From an uncultured Lachnospiraceae bacterium (GTDB lineage Bacteria; Bacillota; Clostridia; Lachnospirales; Lachnospiraceae): a DNA stretch of 64,000 nucleotides. The stretch lies in assembly GCA_958402795.1 (NCBI GenBank), contig CATXUX010000017.1, forward strand, positions 1 to 64,000, written 5' to 3'. Below are positions 19,923 through 29,270 of the stretch, in pieces. The number at the start of each line of letters is the position of its first letter. The stretch's first letter is position 1. The position numbers and the translations under genes were made by a program. The notes below the pieces were generated by a model. It was not told the origin of the DNA and did not search any database. It saw nothing but the letters and a program-made list of their open reading frames with translations.

Positions 19923-20198
19923 ATGGTTAGCGGAAAGGTAATTATTAAAAATCCGACCGGATTGCATCTGCGGGCGGCAGGCGTATTCTGTAAGACAGCA
20001 ATGCTGTTTGACTGCAAGATCATGCTCGAGAAGGTGACGCGCAGAGGGGAAATATCCGCAAACGCGAAAAGCGTGCTCAGCGTACTTGGCGCGTCTGTGA
20101 AGTGCGGAGATGAGATTACGATCGTCTGTGACGGAAAAGAGGAAGAAAAAGCACTTCAGGAAATGATCTCGATCGTAGAGGACGGATTAGGAGAATAG
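19923..20198 (+). CDS. HPr-like phosphocarrier protein
   Basis: This 91-residue protein of the PTS HPr family has the phosphorylatable histidine in NPTGLHLRAAG (H15, with R17 two residues on). A serine in ANAKSVL (S50) corresponds to the HPr kinase site. In typical HPr the active site reads GLHARPA; here the alanine and proline are replaced, so it may be a specialised or Crh-like relative rather than the main PTS HPr. It lies 11 bases after cdaR and before an LCP gene. Confidence 0.85.
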   Translation: MVSGKVIIKNPTGLHLRAAGVFCKTAMLFDCKIMLEKVTRRGEISANAKSVLSVLGASVKCGDEITIVCDGKEEEKALQEMISIVEDGLGE

Positions 20199-20241
20199 TT
20201 CATAACAGGAAATATTGGCAAGGCAGGACATAATAATCAGT

Positions 20242-21420
20242 ATGAGAAGAAAACAAGTAAAAAGGCGGATGAAAAACAAACAAAATACAAGCGGCATTTT
20301 CATGATATTGCTTCATGCGCTGTCCAGTGTGATCTTTTTTGCGGCAGTTGTATTGCTGGATATGCTTCCGGGAAAGTACCTGGCGATGGTCGCATTGATT
20401 CTTTTGTGTCTTTGGCTTGTCACGGTATTGCTCCAGGTGGCGAGGAAGAAGGGAACCGCCGGGAAAATTTACGGCATTCTGCTCTGCGCCGTTCTTTTGA
20501 CCGGTGCTTTTTATAGTATGCGGATAAATGGCACCATTGCGAAGATCACGGATAACGGACAGAATGGAGATACGGTAGGAGAAGACGATACACTTGTGAC
20601 CAGATCGTTTACGGTTTATATCAGTGGAATTGATATGTATAATGATGATGGCGGGGAGAACGGAGGAGGCAGAAGTGATGTCAATATCATTGCAGTAGTG
20701 AATCCAACGACTTATCAGATCCTTCTGGTTACAACACCACGGGATTATTATGTAGAGATTCCGGGAGTTTCAGAAGGAATGGGGGATAAGCTCACACATG
20801 CAGGACTTTATGGCGTGGATGCTTCCATGAGAACGCTGGCACAGTTATATGAAACAGAGATTGATTACTATGCAAGGATTAATTTTTCTGCAATGATTGA
20901 GATCGTAGACGCGTTAGGCGGAATCGATGTCGAATCTGAATATGCGTTTACGACAAGCGAAGATTCGGGATTGGTAATGGACGTTCAGGAAGGAACCAAT
21001 CATTTTAACGGAGAACAGGCACTGGCATTCTCCAGAGAACGTCAGAATCTGGATGACGGGGATAACCAGAGAGGAAAAAACCAGCAGGCAGTAATAACAG
21101 CAATGATCAGGAAGATGTTATCACCAACGATGCTTTTGAGGGCAAATGCCGTTCTAAGCAGTGTCAGTCAGAACGTTGAGACCAACATTTCGCAGGATCA
21201 GATAAACACACTGATCAAATATCAGTTAAGAAATGAAATTTCATGGAAAATCAAATCCGTTGCAGCATCCGGAGAGCCGGGTGAGGATTATTGTTATTCC
21301 ACGGGAGATCAGCTTTTGTACGTTACCTGGCCGGATTATGATGTGGTCAATGAGATTATCGGAGAGGTGAATATGATTGAGGAAGGAGGGATCCTGGAGG
21401 ACGCAGAAACTTTGAATTGA
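20242..21420 (+). CDS. LytR-CpsA-Psr (LCP) family ligase
   Basis: LCP enzymes transfer undecaprenyl-linked glycopolymers to peptidoglycan. This 392-residue protein has a basic cytoplasmic start, about three membrane segments (residues 20-100) and an extracellular LCP domain with RSDVNIIAVVNP, TTPRDYYVEIPG and the arginine-rich FSRERQNLDDGDNQR motif that binds the pyrophosphate. ATG 20242 is preferred over a TTG at 20215. It ends at a TGA that forms part of the -35 box of the next operon. It is one of two LCP genes flanking the glycan locus. Confidence 0.9.
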   Translation: MRRKQVKRRMKNKQNTSGIFMILLHALSSVIFFAAVVLLDMLPGKYLAMVALILLCLWLVTVLLQVARKKGTAGKIYGILLCAVLLTGAFYSMRINGTIAKITDNGQNGDTVGEDDTLVTRSFTVYISGIDMYNDDGGENGGGRSDVNIIAVVNPTTYQILLVTTPRDYYVEIPGVSEGMGDKLTHAGLYGVDASMRTLAQLYETEIDYYARINFSAMIEIVDALGGIDVESEYAFTTSEDSGLVMDVQEGTNHFNGEQALAFSRERQNLDDGDNQRGKNQQAVITAMIRKMLSPTMLLRANAVLSSVSQNVETNISQDQINTLIKYQLRNEISWKIKSVAASGEPGEDYCYSTGDQLLYVTWPDYDVVNEIIGEVNMIEEGGILEDAETLN

Positions 21421-21445
21421 CAAATATGGGATTCTATTATATAAT
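21417..21445 (+). promoter_or_regulatory. consensus promoter of the rml/glycan operon
   Basis: A perfect TTGACA (21417-21422) and a perfect TATAAT (21440-21445) are 17 bp apart. The -35 contains the stop codon of the LCP gene. A leader of about 100 bases follows, with an 8-bp hairpin (GGATATTC 21499-21506, GAATATCC 21524-21531). Confidence 0.85.
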
Positions 21446-21550
21446 GTTAAAAACTATGTAACATTTCGTAATAAATGAATACAAAAAAGAGAAAAAGCGG
21501 ATATTCCGGTTTTCAGATAGAAAGAATATCCTGTAAAAAGGAGAACAGAG

Positions 21551-23503
21551 ATGAAAAGGTTTTTTGACTTAAATACTTCTAAGTCCAGAATGCTTGCACT
21601 GGTTATTGTTGATATATTAATGATCGTTCTGGATTCTTATCTTGCTTTGATTTTGAGATTTAAGCTGGATTATCTCTATTACAGTCATGTCCCGCCGGAA
21701 TATCTGGAAGGACTGAACAGGTACATTGTGATTAATGTGATCACGACCTTAATTATTTTTTGGGCAATGAGATTATATAACCGTGTGTGGTCTTATGCCG
21801 GAATTACTGAGGCGGTCTGGATCGGCGCAGCGTGTTGCCTGTCTACTGCATTTCAGGCATTTGGAATGAGCCTTCTTCTGATCGATGAACCAAGAAGTTA
21901 CTTTTTCTTTTATTTTTTCCTGCTGGTGATGACGACACTGGCAACCCGTTTCTCTTATCGTTTCCTGCATATGATGACAAGAGATGTAGGAAAGGCAAAG
22001 AAGGACATGCGTAATACCATTGTGATCGGCGCCGGAGAAGCGGGAAATATGATTATTCACGAACTGAAGACAAGCCGCTATCTGAATCAGAGAGTGGTAT
22101 GTGTGATTGATGATAATCCTTCCAAGAAGGGGAAATATATACAGGGGATTCGGATCGTCGGAGGAAGGGATGAGATTGAAGAAAGCGCAAGAAAATATCA
22201 GGCAGAAGAAATTATCCTCGCGATTCCTTCGGCAAGTCCGAAAGACACGAAAGATATTTTGAAAATCTGCAATAAAACAAATTGCAAGCTGAAAGTGCTC
22301 CCGGGGATGTACCAGATGATCAATGAAGATGTCAGTGTATCTAAACTTCGGGATGTATCGATTGATGACCTTCTCGGAAGGGACTCCATCAATATTGACT
22401 TATCCAGTGTATGGGAGTATATTCATAATAAATGCATTCTTGTTACAGGAGGTGGTGGCTCGATCGGAAGTGAATTGTGTCGTCAGATTGCGGCACATGA
22501 ACCGAGAATGCTGGTAATTTTTGATATTTATGAGAACAATGTATATGATATTCAGCAGGAACTCAGACACGACTATCCTTATCTGAAACTGGAAGTCCTG
22601 ATCGGTTCTGTACGGAATACAAAGCGGATTGAAAGTGTTATGGAGCTTTACCGTCCTGATATTGTGTTCCATGCGGCAGCGCATAAGCATGTACCCTTGA
22701 TGGAGGATAGTCCGAACGAAGCAATCAAAAATAATGTATTCGGGACATATAAGACTGCCCGTGCGGCAGATAAATATGGCGTGGAAAAATTTATTTTGAT
22801 TTCTACGGATAAGGCAGTGAACCCAACCAATATCATGGGCGCTTCGAAACGTCTGTGCGAGATGGTGATTCAGACCTTTGACCATTATTCCAATACCGAT
22901 TATGTGGCAGTACGGTTTGGGAATGTACTTGGCAGCAATGGAAGCGTAATTCCGCTGTTTAAAAAACAGATCGAGAATGGCGGTCCGGTTACAGTCACAC
23001 ATCCGGAGGTAGTGCGCTATTTTATGACGATTCCGGAGGCGGTATCTCTGGTGCTTCAGGCAGGCGCTTATGCACACGGAGGTGAAATCTTTATTCTCGA
23101 CATGGGGGAACCGGTAAAAATTGATGATCTCGCAAAGAATCTAATCCGTCTTTCCGGATATACGTTAGGCGTTGATATGGAAATCAAATACACCGGTCTG
23201 CGCCCGGGAGAGAAGCTTTATGAAGAGATTCTGACCAAAGAAGAAGGATTAAGAAAAACGGCAAATGACCTGATCTACATTGGAAAACCGCTTGAGTTTG
23301 ATGAAGTTCATTTCTTAAATCAGTTAAAAAAACTGGAGGAGGCAACCATCAATGAAAGCCGGGATGTAAAGGAGCTTGTATCAGAGATGGTGCCCACATA
23401 TCATATCCGTCCGGAAGACAAAGAACGGGATGAAGAGATGTATAAGGAATTGCTTGGACTTGGCGAAGCGAGCCACGAAGGTCCGGTTGTTATGAGAAAG
23501 TAA
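21551..23503 (+). CDS. CapD/PglF-type membrane nucleotide-sugar 4,6-dehydratase
   Basis: The 650-residue protein has four N-terminal membrane segments (about residues 15-135), a CoA-binding-like Rossmann domain (VIGAGEAGNMI near 160) and a C-terminal extended SDR domain (VTGGGGSIGSEL near 298). The catalytic region reads STDKAVNPTNIMGASKR, where methionine replaces the usual SDR tyrosine, a hallmark of UDP-GlcNAc 4,6-dehydratases of this group. The product would be a UDP-4-keto-6-deoxy-HexNAc. The DegT aminotransferase and PglC-like transferase downstream could use it (inference). It is the first gene behind a consensus promoter. Confidence 0.92.
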   Translation: MKRFFDLNTSKSRMLALVIVDILMIVLDSYLALILRFKLDYLYYSHVPPEYLEGLNRYIVINVITTLIIFWAMRLYNRVWSYAGITEAVWIGAACCLSTAFQAFGMSLLLIDEPRSYFFFYFFLLVMTTLATRFSYRFLHMMTRDVGKAKKDMRNTIVIGAGEAGNMIIHELKTSRYLNQRVVCVIDDNPSKKGKYIQGIRIVGGRDEIEESARKYQAEEIILAIPSASPKDTKDILKICNKTNCKLKVLPGMYQMINEDVSVSKLRDVSIDDLLGRDSINIDLSSVWEYIHNKCILVTGGGGSIGSELCRQIAAHEPRMLVIFDIYENNVYDIQQELRHDYPYLKLEVLIGSVRNTKRIESVMELYRPDIVFHAAAHKHVPLMEDSPNEAIKNNVFGTYKTARAADKYGVEKFILISTDKAVNPTNIMGASKRLCEMVIQTFDHYSNTDYVAVRFGNVLGSNGSVIPLFKKQIENGGPVTVTHPEVVRYFMTIPEAVSLVLQAGAYAHGGEIFILDMGEPVKIDDLAKNLIRLSGYTLGVDMEIKYTGLRPGEKLYEEILTKEEGLRKTANDLIYIGKPLEFDEVHFLNQLKKLEEATINESRDVKELVSEMVPTYHIRPEDKERDEEMYKELLGLGEASHEGPVVMRK

Positions 23504-23542
23504 ATTTTAAAATATATAGAGACGAAGGAGATAAGTTAGAAA

Positions 23543-24454
23543 ATGAGTAAAGCAACATTAGTTGTAATGGCGGCAGGAATCGGCAGCAGGTTCGGCGGTG
23601 GGATCAAACAGCTGGAACCGGTGGGACCAAACGGAGAGATTATCATGGATTATTCCATATATGATGCAATGGAAGCAGGATTTGATAAAATTGTGTTTGT
23701 GATACGCAGAGATCTGGAAAAAGATTTTAAGGAAGTAATAGGAAACCGGATTGAAAAGAAAATTTCTGTTGCCTATGCATATCAGGAGACGGACGATATT
23801 CCTGAGCCATACAGGACAATCTTTGCAAAGCGTACGAAACCATGGGGGACCGGACAGGCAATCTTATGCTGTAAGAATGTGGTGGACGCTCCGTTCCTTG
23901 TGATCAATGCGGACGATTATTATGGCAAGGAAGCATATATCGCTGCATATAATGAATTGACCAGACCAGTGGATAAAACGGATAAACTTCAAATCAGCAT
24001 GGTTGGATTTATCCTGGAAAATACGTTAAGCGCACATGGCGGCGTGACCAGAGGGATCTGCAAGGTCGATGAGAATCATATGCTCACGGAAATCGTTGAG
24101 ACGTCCAATATTGTGAAAACAGCGGATGGCGCGGCTGTTGTGACGAATACGGAAGAAACGCCGATTGATGTAAAATCTCCGGTATCTATGAATATGTGGG
24201 GATTACGGCCGGAGTTTTTCTCTGTACTGGAAGAAGGGTTTTCAGCATTTCTTGCCGATCAGAATCAGGACGATTTAAAAGGAGAGTATCTGCTTCCGAC
24301 CATCATAGGAGATCTGCTGAAGGAAAATAAGGCAGAAGTAAAGGTCCTCACATCAAATGATAAATGGTTTGGGGTAACGTACAAAGAAGATAAGGCCGAA
24401 GTGGTAGCATCGGTTAAGGCACTTGTTGACGCCGGATTATATCCGGAAAAGTAG
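23543..24454 (+). CDS. sugar-phosphate nucleotidyltransferase family protein
   Basis: The 303-residue GT-A-like nucleotidyltransferase has the signature [16 protein letters not shown] at residues about 8-23 and the metal site NADDYYG near 120. The [10 protein letters not shown] segment contacts the nucleotide in relatives. Its sugar and nucleotide specificity cannot be read here, and it differs from the RmlA that follows. It is embedded between the CapD-like dehydratase and rmlA, so it should supply a nucleotide-sugar precursor for the glycan. Confidence 0.8.
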   Translation: MSKATLVVMAAGIGSRFGGGIKQLEPVGPNGEIIMDYSIYDAMEAGFDKIVFVIRRDLEKDFKEVIGNRIEKKISVAYAYQETDDIPEPYRTIFAKRTKPWGTGQAILCCKNVVDAPFLVINADDYYGKEAYIAAYNELTRPVDKTDKLQISMVGFILENTLSAHGGVTRGICKVDENHMLTEIVETSNIVKTADGAAVVTNTEETPIDVKSPVSMNMWGLRPEFFSVLEEGFSAFLADQNQDDLKGEYLLPTIIGDLLKENKAEVKVLTSNDKWFGVTYKEDKAEVVASVKALVDAGLYPEK

Positions 24455-24467
24455 AGAGGAGAACAAG

Positions 24468-25349
24468 GTGAAAGGAATTGTACTGGCCGGCGGAAGCGGA
24501 ACCCGTCTGTATCCGCTTACAAAGGTAACGTCAAAGCAGTTATTGCCGATTTATGATAAACCAATGATCTATTATCCGATCTCGGTACTGATGCGTGCGG
24601 GAATCCGGGAGATACTCATTATCTCGACACCGGTGGATACGCCGCGTTTTGAAGATCTGCTGGGTGACGGGAGTGAATTCGGACTTGAAATCTCCTATGC
24701 AGTCCAGGAAAGTCCGGATGGATTGGCACAGGCGTTTATTATCGGCGAGGACTTTATCGGGGATGATTCTGTGGCGATGATACTTGGAGACAATATTTTC
24801 CACGGACATGGACTGGAAAAACGTCTGAAAGCGGCTGCGGCGAAAGAGAAAGGTGCGACTGTCTTCGGGTATTATGTAGATGATCCGGAACGTTTCGGAA
24901 TCGTAGAGTTTGACGCGGATGGACATGCAATCTCCATCGAGGAGAAGCCGGAGCATCCAAAGTCAAATTATTGCGTCACCGGATTATATTTTTATGACAA
25001 CCGGGTAGTCCGGTATGCAAAAGAATTAAAACCTTCTGTCCGCGGCGAGCTGGAGATCACGGATCTGAACAGAATTTATCTGGAAAACGGGGAACTGGAT
25101 GTAATGCTGCTCGGGCAGGGTTTTACATGGCTTGATACGGGAACGCATGAGTCGCTTGTTGATGCGACGAATTTTGTGCGGACAGTGGAGACTCACCAGC
25201 ACAGAAAAATCGCATGTCTGGAAGAAATCGCATATTCGAAAGGCTGGATCACAAGAGAACAACTGGAAGAAAGATATCAAATGTACCAGAAGAACCAGTA
25301 TGGAAGCTACTTACGTGATATTCTTGATGGGAAATTTATTGAAAAATAA
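24468..25349 (+). CDS. rfbA: glucose-1-phosphate thymidylyltransferase RmlA
   Basis: RmlA makes dTDP-glucose from glucose-1-phosphate and dTTP, the first step of dTDP-L-rhamnose synthesis. The 293-residue protein starts [17 protein letters not shown] (nucleotide loop), has a metal aspartate in [10 protein letters not shown], and ends with the family's [10 protein letters not shown] motif. The GTG at 24468 is chosen over an upstream TTG because GAGAGGAG precedes it and it gives the canonical N-terminus. It is followed by rmlC, rmlB and rmlD. Confidence 0.96.
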   Translation: MKGIVLAGGSGTRLYPLTKVTSKQLLPIYDKPMIYYPISVLMRAGIREILIISTPVDTPRFEDLLGDGSEFGLEISYAVQESPDGLAQAFIIGEDFIGDDSVAMILGDNIFHGHGLEKRLKAAAAKEKGATVFGYYVDDPERFGIVEFDADGHAISIEEKPEHPKSNYCVTGLYFYDNRVVRYAKELKPSVRGELEITDLNRIYLENGELDVMLLGQGFTWLDTGTHESLVDATNFVRTVETHQHRKIACLEEIAYSKGWITREQLEERYQMYQKNQYGSYLRDILDGKFIEK

Positions 25350-25361
25350 GGAGCTGGTTTT

Positions 25362-25940
25362 ATGAAAGTAACAGAAACGAAGATTCCAGGGGTAAAGATT
25401 TTGGAACCGGACTGCCACGGCGACTACAGAGGCTGGTTCATGGAGACATACAGTACAGAAAAGTATGCAGAAGCCGGAATTACAAATGTGTTTGTGCAGG
25501 ACAATCATTCGATGTCTCAAAAAAAAGGAACACTACGGGGACTGCATTTTCAAAATAATCCGAAGTCACAGGCCAAGCTCGTGCGGTGCACCAGAGGCAG
25601 GGTGATTGATGTGGCGGTTGATCTTCGGAAGGGTTCTCCGACTTATAAACAGTGGGTTAGCGTGGAACTGAGTGCAGAAAACAAGAAGCAGTTTTATATA
25701 CCGCGGGGATTTGCACATGGTTTCCTGACACTTACGGACGACGTAGAGTTTGAATACAAGGTAGATAATCTGTATTCCAAAGAACATGACAGAGGAATCC
25801 GGTATGACGATCCTTCCATCGGTGTGGACTGGGGAGGTCTTCTGGACGGGATAGAACCAATTTTGTCTGAAAAGGACATCAATGGTCCCCTGCTGAAAGA
25901 GAGCGACGTCAATTTTGTATATAACGAAGGAGAAGTGTAG
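25362..25940 (+). CDS. rfbC: dTDP-4-dehydrorhamnose 3,5-epimerase RmlC
   Basis: This 192-residue cupin-fold epimerase inverts C3 and C5 of the 4-keto sugar. Visible family motifs are QDNHSMSQKKGTLRGLHFQ (catalytic histidine), VDVAVDLRKGSPTY-like residues, and FYIPRGFAHGFLTL. It lies 12 bases after rmlA and 3 bases before rmlB, in the order A-C-B-D. Confidence 0.96.
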   Translation: MKVTETKIPGVKILEPDCHGDYRGWFMETYSTEKYAEAGITNVFVQDNHSMSQKKGTLRGLHFQNNPKSQAKLVRCTRGRVIDVAVDLRKGSPTYKQWVSVELSAENKKQFYIPRGFAHGFLTLTDDVEFEYKVDNLYSKEHDRGIRYDDPSIGVDWGGLLDGIEPILSEKDINGPLLKESDVNFVYNEGEV

Positions 25941-25943
25941 ATT

Positions 25944-26966
25944 ATGAAAATATTAGTGACTGGAGGCGCCGGATTTATCGGCGGTAATTTTGTACATTAT
26001 ATGGTGAACAAGTATCCGGAGGATGAGATCGTGAATCTGGATCTGCTTACCTATGCCGGGAATCTGGAGACATTAAAACCCGTGGAGAACAGGCCGAATT
26101 ATAAGTTTGTACGGGGCGACATCGCGGACCGCAAATTCATTTTTGACTTATTCGAAAAGGAAAAATTTGATGTGGTGGTGAATTTTGCCGCTGAATCTCA
26201 TGTTGACCGAAGCATTGAGAATCCGGAGATTTTTGTAAAGACGAATGTGCTTGGTACGACGACACTGCTGGATGCTTCAAAAGAATATGGAGTAAAGCGT
26301 TTTCACCAGGTGTCGACGGATGAGGTATACGGGGATCTTCCGCTGGACAGACCGGATCTGTATTTTACCGAAGATACTCCGCTGCATACATCGAGTCCGT
26401 ACAGCAGCTCCAAGGCAAGTGCGGATCTGTTTGTACTGGCATACCGGCGTACTTACGGACTTCCGGTAACGATCAGCCGCTGTTCCAACAATTACGGTCC
26501 TTATCAGTTCCCTGAAAAACTGATCCCTCTTATGATTTCCCGCGCACTGGCCGGGGAAGAGCTTCCGGTATATGGAACCGGAGAAAATGTTCGTGACTGG
26601 CTGCATGTAGAAGACCACTGTGCAGCGATTGATCTGATTTTGCAAAACGGGAAACCGGGAGAAGTCTACAACGTCGGAGGACATAACGAGCGCACGAATC
26701 TGGAGGTTGTCCAGACGATTCTGAAAGCACTTGATCAACCGGAAAGCCTGATTCATTTTGTAAAAGACCGTCCGGGACACGACAGAAGATATGCAATTGA
26801 TCCAAAGAAGCTGGAGACAGAGCTTGGCTGGGAACCGACATATCATTTTGAAACAGGAATCCGTCAGACAATTGACTGGTATCTGAGCAACCAGGAATGG
26901 TGGAAGAATATCATCAGTGGAGAATACACAAAATACTTTGAAAAGATGTATGGAAACAGATTATAA
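25944..26966 (+). CDS. rfbB: dTDP-glucose 4,6-dehydratase RmlB
   Basis: The 340-residue extended SDR converts dTDP-glucose to dTDP-4-keto-6-deoxyglucose. It has the NAD-binding TGGAGFIGGNF at residues 6-16, NFAAESHVDRS, STDEVYGDL and the catalytic YSSSKASAD (YxxxK). Position and close spacing with rmlC and rmlD confirm the pathway. Confidence 0.97.
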   Translation: MKILVTGGAGFIGGNFVHYMVNKYPEDEIVNLDLLTYAGNLETLKPVENRPNYKFVRGDIADRKFIFDLFEKEKFDVVVNFAAESHVDRSIENPEIFVKTNVLGTTTLLDASKEYGVKRFHQVSTDEVYGDLPLDRPDLYFTEDTPLHTSSPYSSSKASADLFVLAYRRTYGLPVTISRCSNNYGPYQFPEKLIPLMISRALAGEELPVYGTGENVRDWLHVEDHCAAIDLILQNGKPGEVYNVGGHNERTNLEVVQTILKALDQPESLIHFVKDRPGHDRRYAIDPKKLETELGWEPTYHFETGIRQTIDWYLSNQEWWKNIISGEYTKYFEKMYGNRL

Positions 26967-26995
26967 GAATCAGTTCTAAAGGAGCAGGGCAGCTT

Positions 26996-27850
26996 ATGAA
27001 GATATTAGTAACCGGTGTAAATGGCCAGCTTGGACATGATGTTATGGAAGAGGGGACCCGCCGCGGATTCTCTATGTTCGGAACAGATGTGGACAATATG
27101 GATATTACGGACGCAGAGAAGGTGGAAAAAACATTGCAGACGGTCAAACCGGATGCAATTGTTCACTGTGCGGCATATACAGCGGTAGATGCCGCAGAGG
27201 AACACGAAGATCTTTGCAGAAAGATCAATGTGGACGGAACGAGAAATCTTGCAAAAGTCTGCAGAAGCATGGACATTCCGATGATGTATTTTTCCACAGA
27301 TTATGTATTTGACGGAAAAGGAACGAACTACCGCAGAGAAGACGATGAGAAGGCGCCTCTGAATGTATATGGTCAGACAAAGTATGAAGGAGAGCTTGCG
27401 GTACAGGAGCTGCTGGATAAATACTTTATCCTTCGGATTTCCTGGGTATTTGGAGTTAACGGAAGCAATTTTGTGAAAACAATGCTCCGTATCGGGAAAG
27501 AGCGGAGCGCGGTGACTGTGGTGAATGACCAGATCGGTGCGCCGACATATACACCGGATCTGGCAAAGCTTGTTATTGATATGATACAAACTTCGAAGTA
27601 TGGTGTGTATCATGTTACCAACGACGGAGAGTGCAGCTGGTATGAATTTGCCTGTGAGATCTTCAGGCAAAGCGGCCTTCAGGTGGACGTTACGCCGGTG
27701 GACAGTGAAACCTATCATGAGGCATTTCCGGCGAAAGCCGCGCGGCCCCAAAACAGCAGGATGTCAAAAGAAAAATTAAAGTCAGAAGGTTTTGAGATGC
27801 TTCGGGACTGGAAGAAGGCATTGGCAGAGTATTTGGCAGAATTACAGTAG
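26996..27850 (+). CDS. rfbD: dTDP-4-dehydrorhamnose reductase RmlD
   Basis: The 284-residue SDR reduces the 4-keto group to give dTDP-L-rhamnose. Motifs are TGVNGQLGHDV at the N-terminus, STDYVFDGKG and the catalytic YGQTKYEGE. It completes a full RmlABCD set, so the surface glycan very probably contains L-rhamnose. Confidence 0.96.
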   Translation: MKILVTGVNGQLGHDVMEEGTRRGFSMFGTDVDNMDITDAEKVEKTLQTVKPDAIVHCAAYTAVDAAEEHEDLCRKINVDGTRNLAKVCRSMDIPMMYFSTDYVFDGKGTNYRREDDEKAPLNVYGQTKYEGELAVQELLDKYFILRISWVFGVNGSNFVKTMLRIGKERSAVTVVNDQIGAPTYTPDLAKLVIDMIQTSKYGVYHVTNDGECSWYEFACEIFRQSGLQVDVTPVDSETYHEAFPAKAARPQNSRMSKEKLKSEGFEMLRDWKKALAEYLAELQ

Positions 27851-27882
27851 ACTAAGCAGGTAGTTTGGAAAGGAAACGAAAC

Positions 27883-28872
27883 ATGGGAGATATATTGTAT
27901 GTAGTTGTTCCGTGTTATAACGAGGAAGAAGTGCTTCCCGAGACGCAGAAAGAATTAACAAAAAAGCTGAATCGTCTGATAGAAAAGGGTATCCTGTCAG
28001 AGAAAAGCAGAATTGTTTTTGTCAATGATGGTTCAAAAGACAGAACATGGGAGCTGATCCAAAAATACCACAAGGAAAATCCGATGATATCCGGTATTCA
28101 GCTGTCAAAGAACCGCGGACATCAGGCGGCTGTGATGGCGGGAATGATGACGGTAAAGGATTTGTGCGATATTACGATTACAATGGATGCGGATCTGCAG
28201 GATGATATTGATGTGATCGATCAGTTTATTGAGGAATACCATAACGGATGCGAGATCGTATATGGCGTTCGCAGTTCCAGAAAAACAGACACATTTTTCA
28301 AGCGTTTTACAGCAGAGTCATTTTATAAAATGATGAAATTCCTCGGTGTAGATATTGTGTTTAATCATGCAGATTATCGTCTGATGAGTAAAAAAGCGCT
28401 GAATACGTTAGCTGAATACAAAGAAGTGAATCTGTTCCTGCGGGGAATTGTTCCGATGATCGGATATAAAACCGGAATTGTTCAATATGAAAGGAAAGAA
28501 CGTTATGCCGGGGAATCGAAATATCCGTTAAAAAAGATGCTTTCGTTTGCGATAGACGGAGTTACTTCATTCAGCATAAAACCCATTCGTATGATTACCG
28601 GAATAGGCGTGATCGCATTTGTTGCATGCATTTTTATGATCATATGGGTCATCATAGGCGCGCTTCAGGGAAATACCGTTTCCGGCTGGGCAACGACGGT
28701 GATCTCGATCTGGGCATTCGGCGGACTGATCCTGATCGCGCTCGGCATGATCGGAGAATATATCGGGAAAATCTACATGGAGACAAAAGCGAGACCGCGG
28801 TATACGGTAGAAGAATTTTTAAACGAATCTGGGGAAGAATATGATAGAAAAGATAAAGAACCTGTGGAATAA
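27883..28872 (+). CDS. GtrB/DPM-like membrane glycosyltransferase
   Basis: The 329-residue family 2 enzyme has a GT-A domain (VVVPCYNEEEVLP, FVNDGSKDRTW, MDADLQDD) and two C-terminal membrane segments (about 230-255 and 265-290). This arrangement is typical of GtrB, which makes an undecaprenyl-phosphate sugar on the inner face of the membrane. ATG 27883 follows a GGAAAGGAAA site and is preferred over TTG 27865. It overlaps the GtrA-like gene by 32 bases, supporting the pairing. Confidence 0.9.
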   Translation: MGDILYVVVPCYNEEEVLPETQKELTKKLNRLIEKGILSEKSRIVFVNDGSKDRTWELIQKYHKENPMISGIQLSKNRGHQAAVMAGMMTVKDLCDITITMDADLQDDIDVIDQFIEEYHNGCEIVYGVRSSRKTDTFFKRFTAESFYKMMKFLGVDIVFNHADYRLMSKKALNTLAEYKEVNLFLRGIVPMIGYKTGIVQYERKERYAGESKYPLKKMLSFAIDGVTSFSIKPIRMITGIGVIAFVACIFMIIWVIIGALQGNTVSGWATTVISIWAFGGLILIALGMIGEYIGKIYMETKARPRYTVEEFLNESGEEYDRKDKEPVE

Positions 28873-29269
28873 GATTGGAATGCAATTTGTGAAGTTCGGA
28901 CTCGTCGGAGTCAGCAATACGGTCGTGTCTCTGATAACGTATTATATTATCGTTTTTCTTGGGGGACATTACCTGTTTGCGAATGCGGTGGGATTCGTAA
29001 CGGGAACATTAAATGCATATTTTTGGAACAGCCATTTTGTATTCAGAAAAGAAACCGGAACAGAGCGCAACGAGAAAGAATCACTGGTGAAAACATTTAT
29101 TTCCTATGGATTTACTTTTGTGCTCGGTTCCATATTGTTGTATATAGAAGTACAGCTTCTGGGGATTTCAGATAAAATCGCACCGATCATCAATGTATGT
29201 ATCAATACTCCGATCAACTTCTGCCTGAATAAATTATGGGTATACGCAAAGAAAAGAGGAAAAGAATAG
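28841..29269 (+). CDS. GtrA-family flippase-like protein
   Basis: This 142-residue protein has four membrane segments and the GtrA hallmark layout (FVKFGLVGVSNTVVSLITYY, then GTLNAYFWNSHFVF near 48-61). GtrA proteins help move undecaprenyl-phosphate sugars across the membrane. It overlaps the GtrB-like gene. The outward-facing transferase of the trio could be the GT-C protein at 48841. Confidence 0.9.
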   Translation: MIEKIKNLWNKIGMQFVKFGLVGVSNTVVSLITYYIIVFLGGHYLFANAVGFVTGTLNAYFWNSHFVFRKETGTERNEKESLVKTFISYGFTFVLGSILLYIEVQLLGISDKIAPIINVCINTPINFCLNKLWVYAKKRGKE

Positions 29270-29270
29270 C

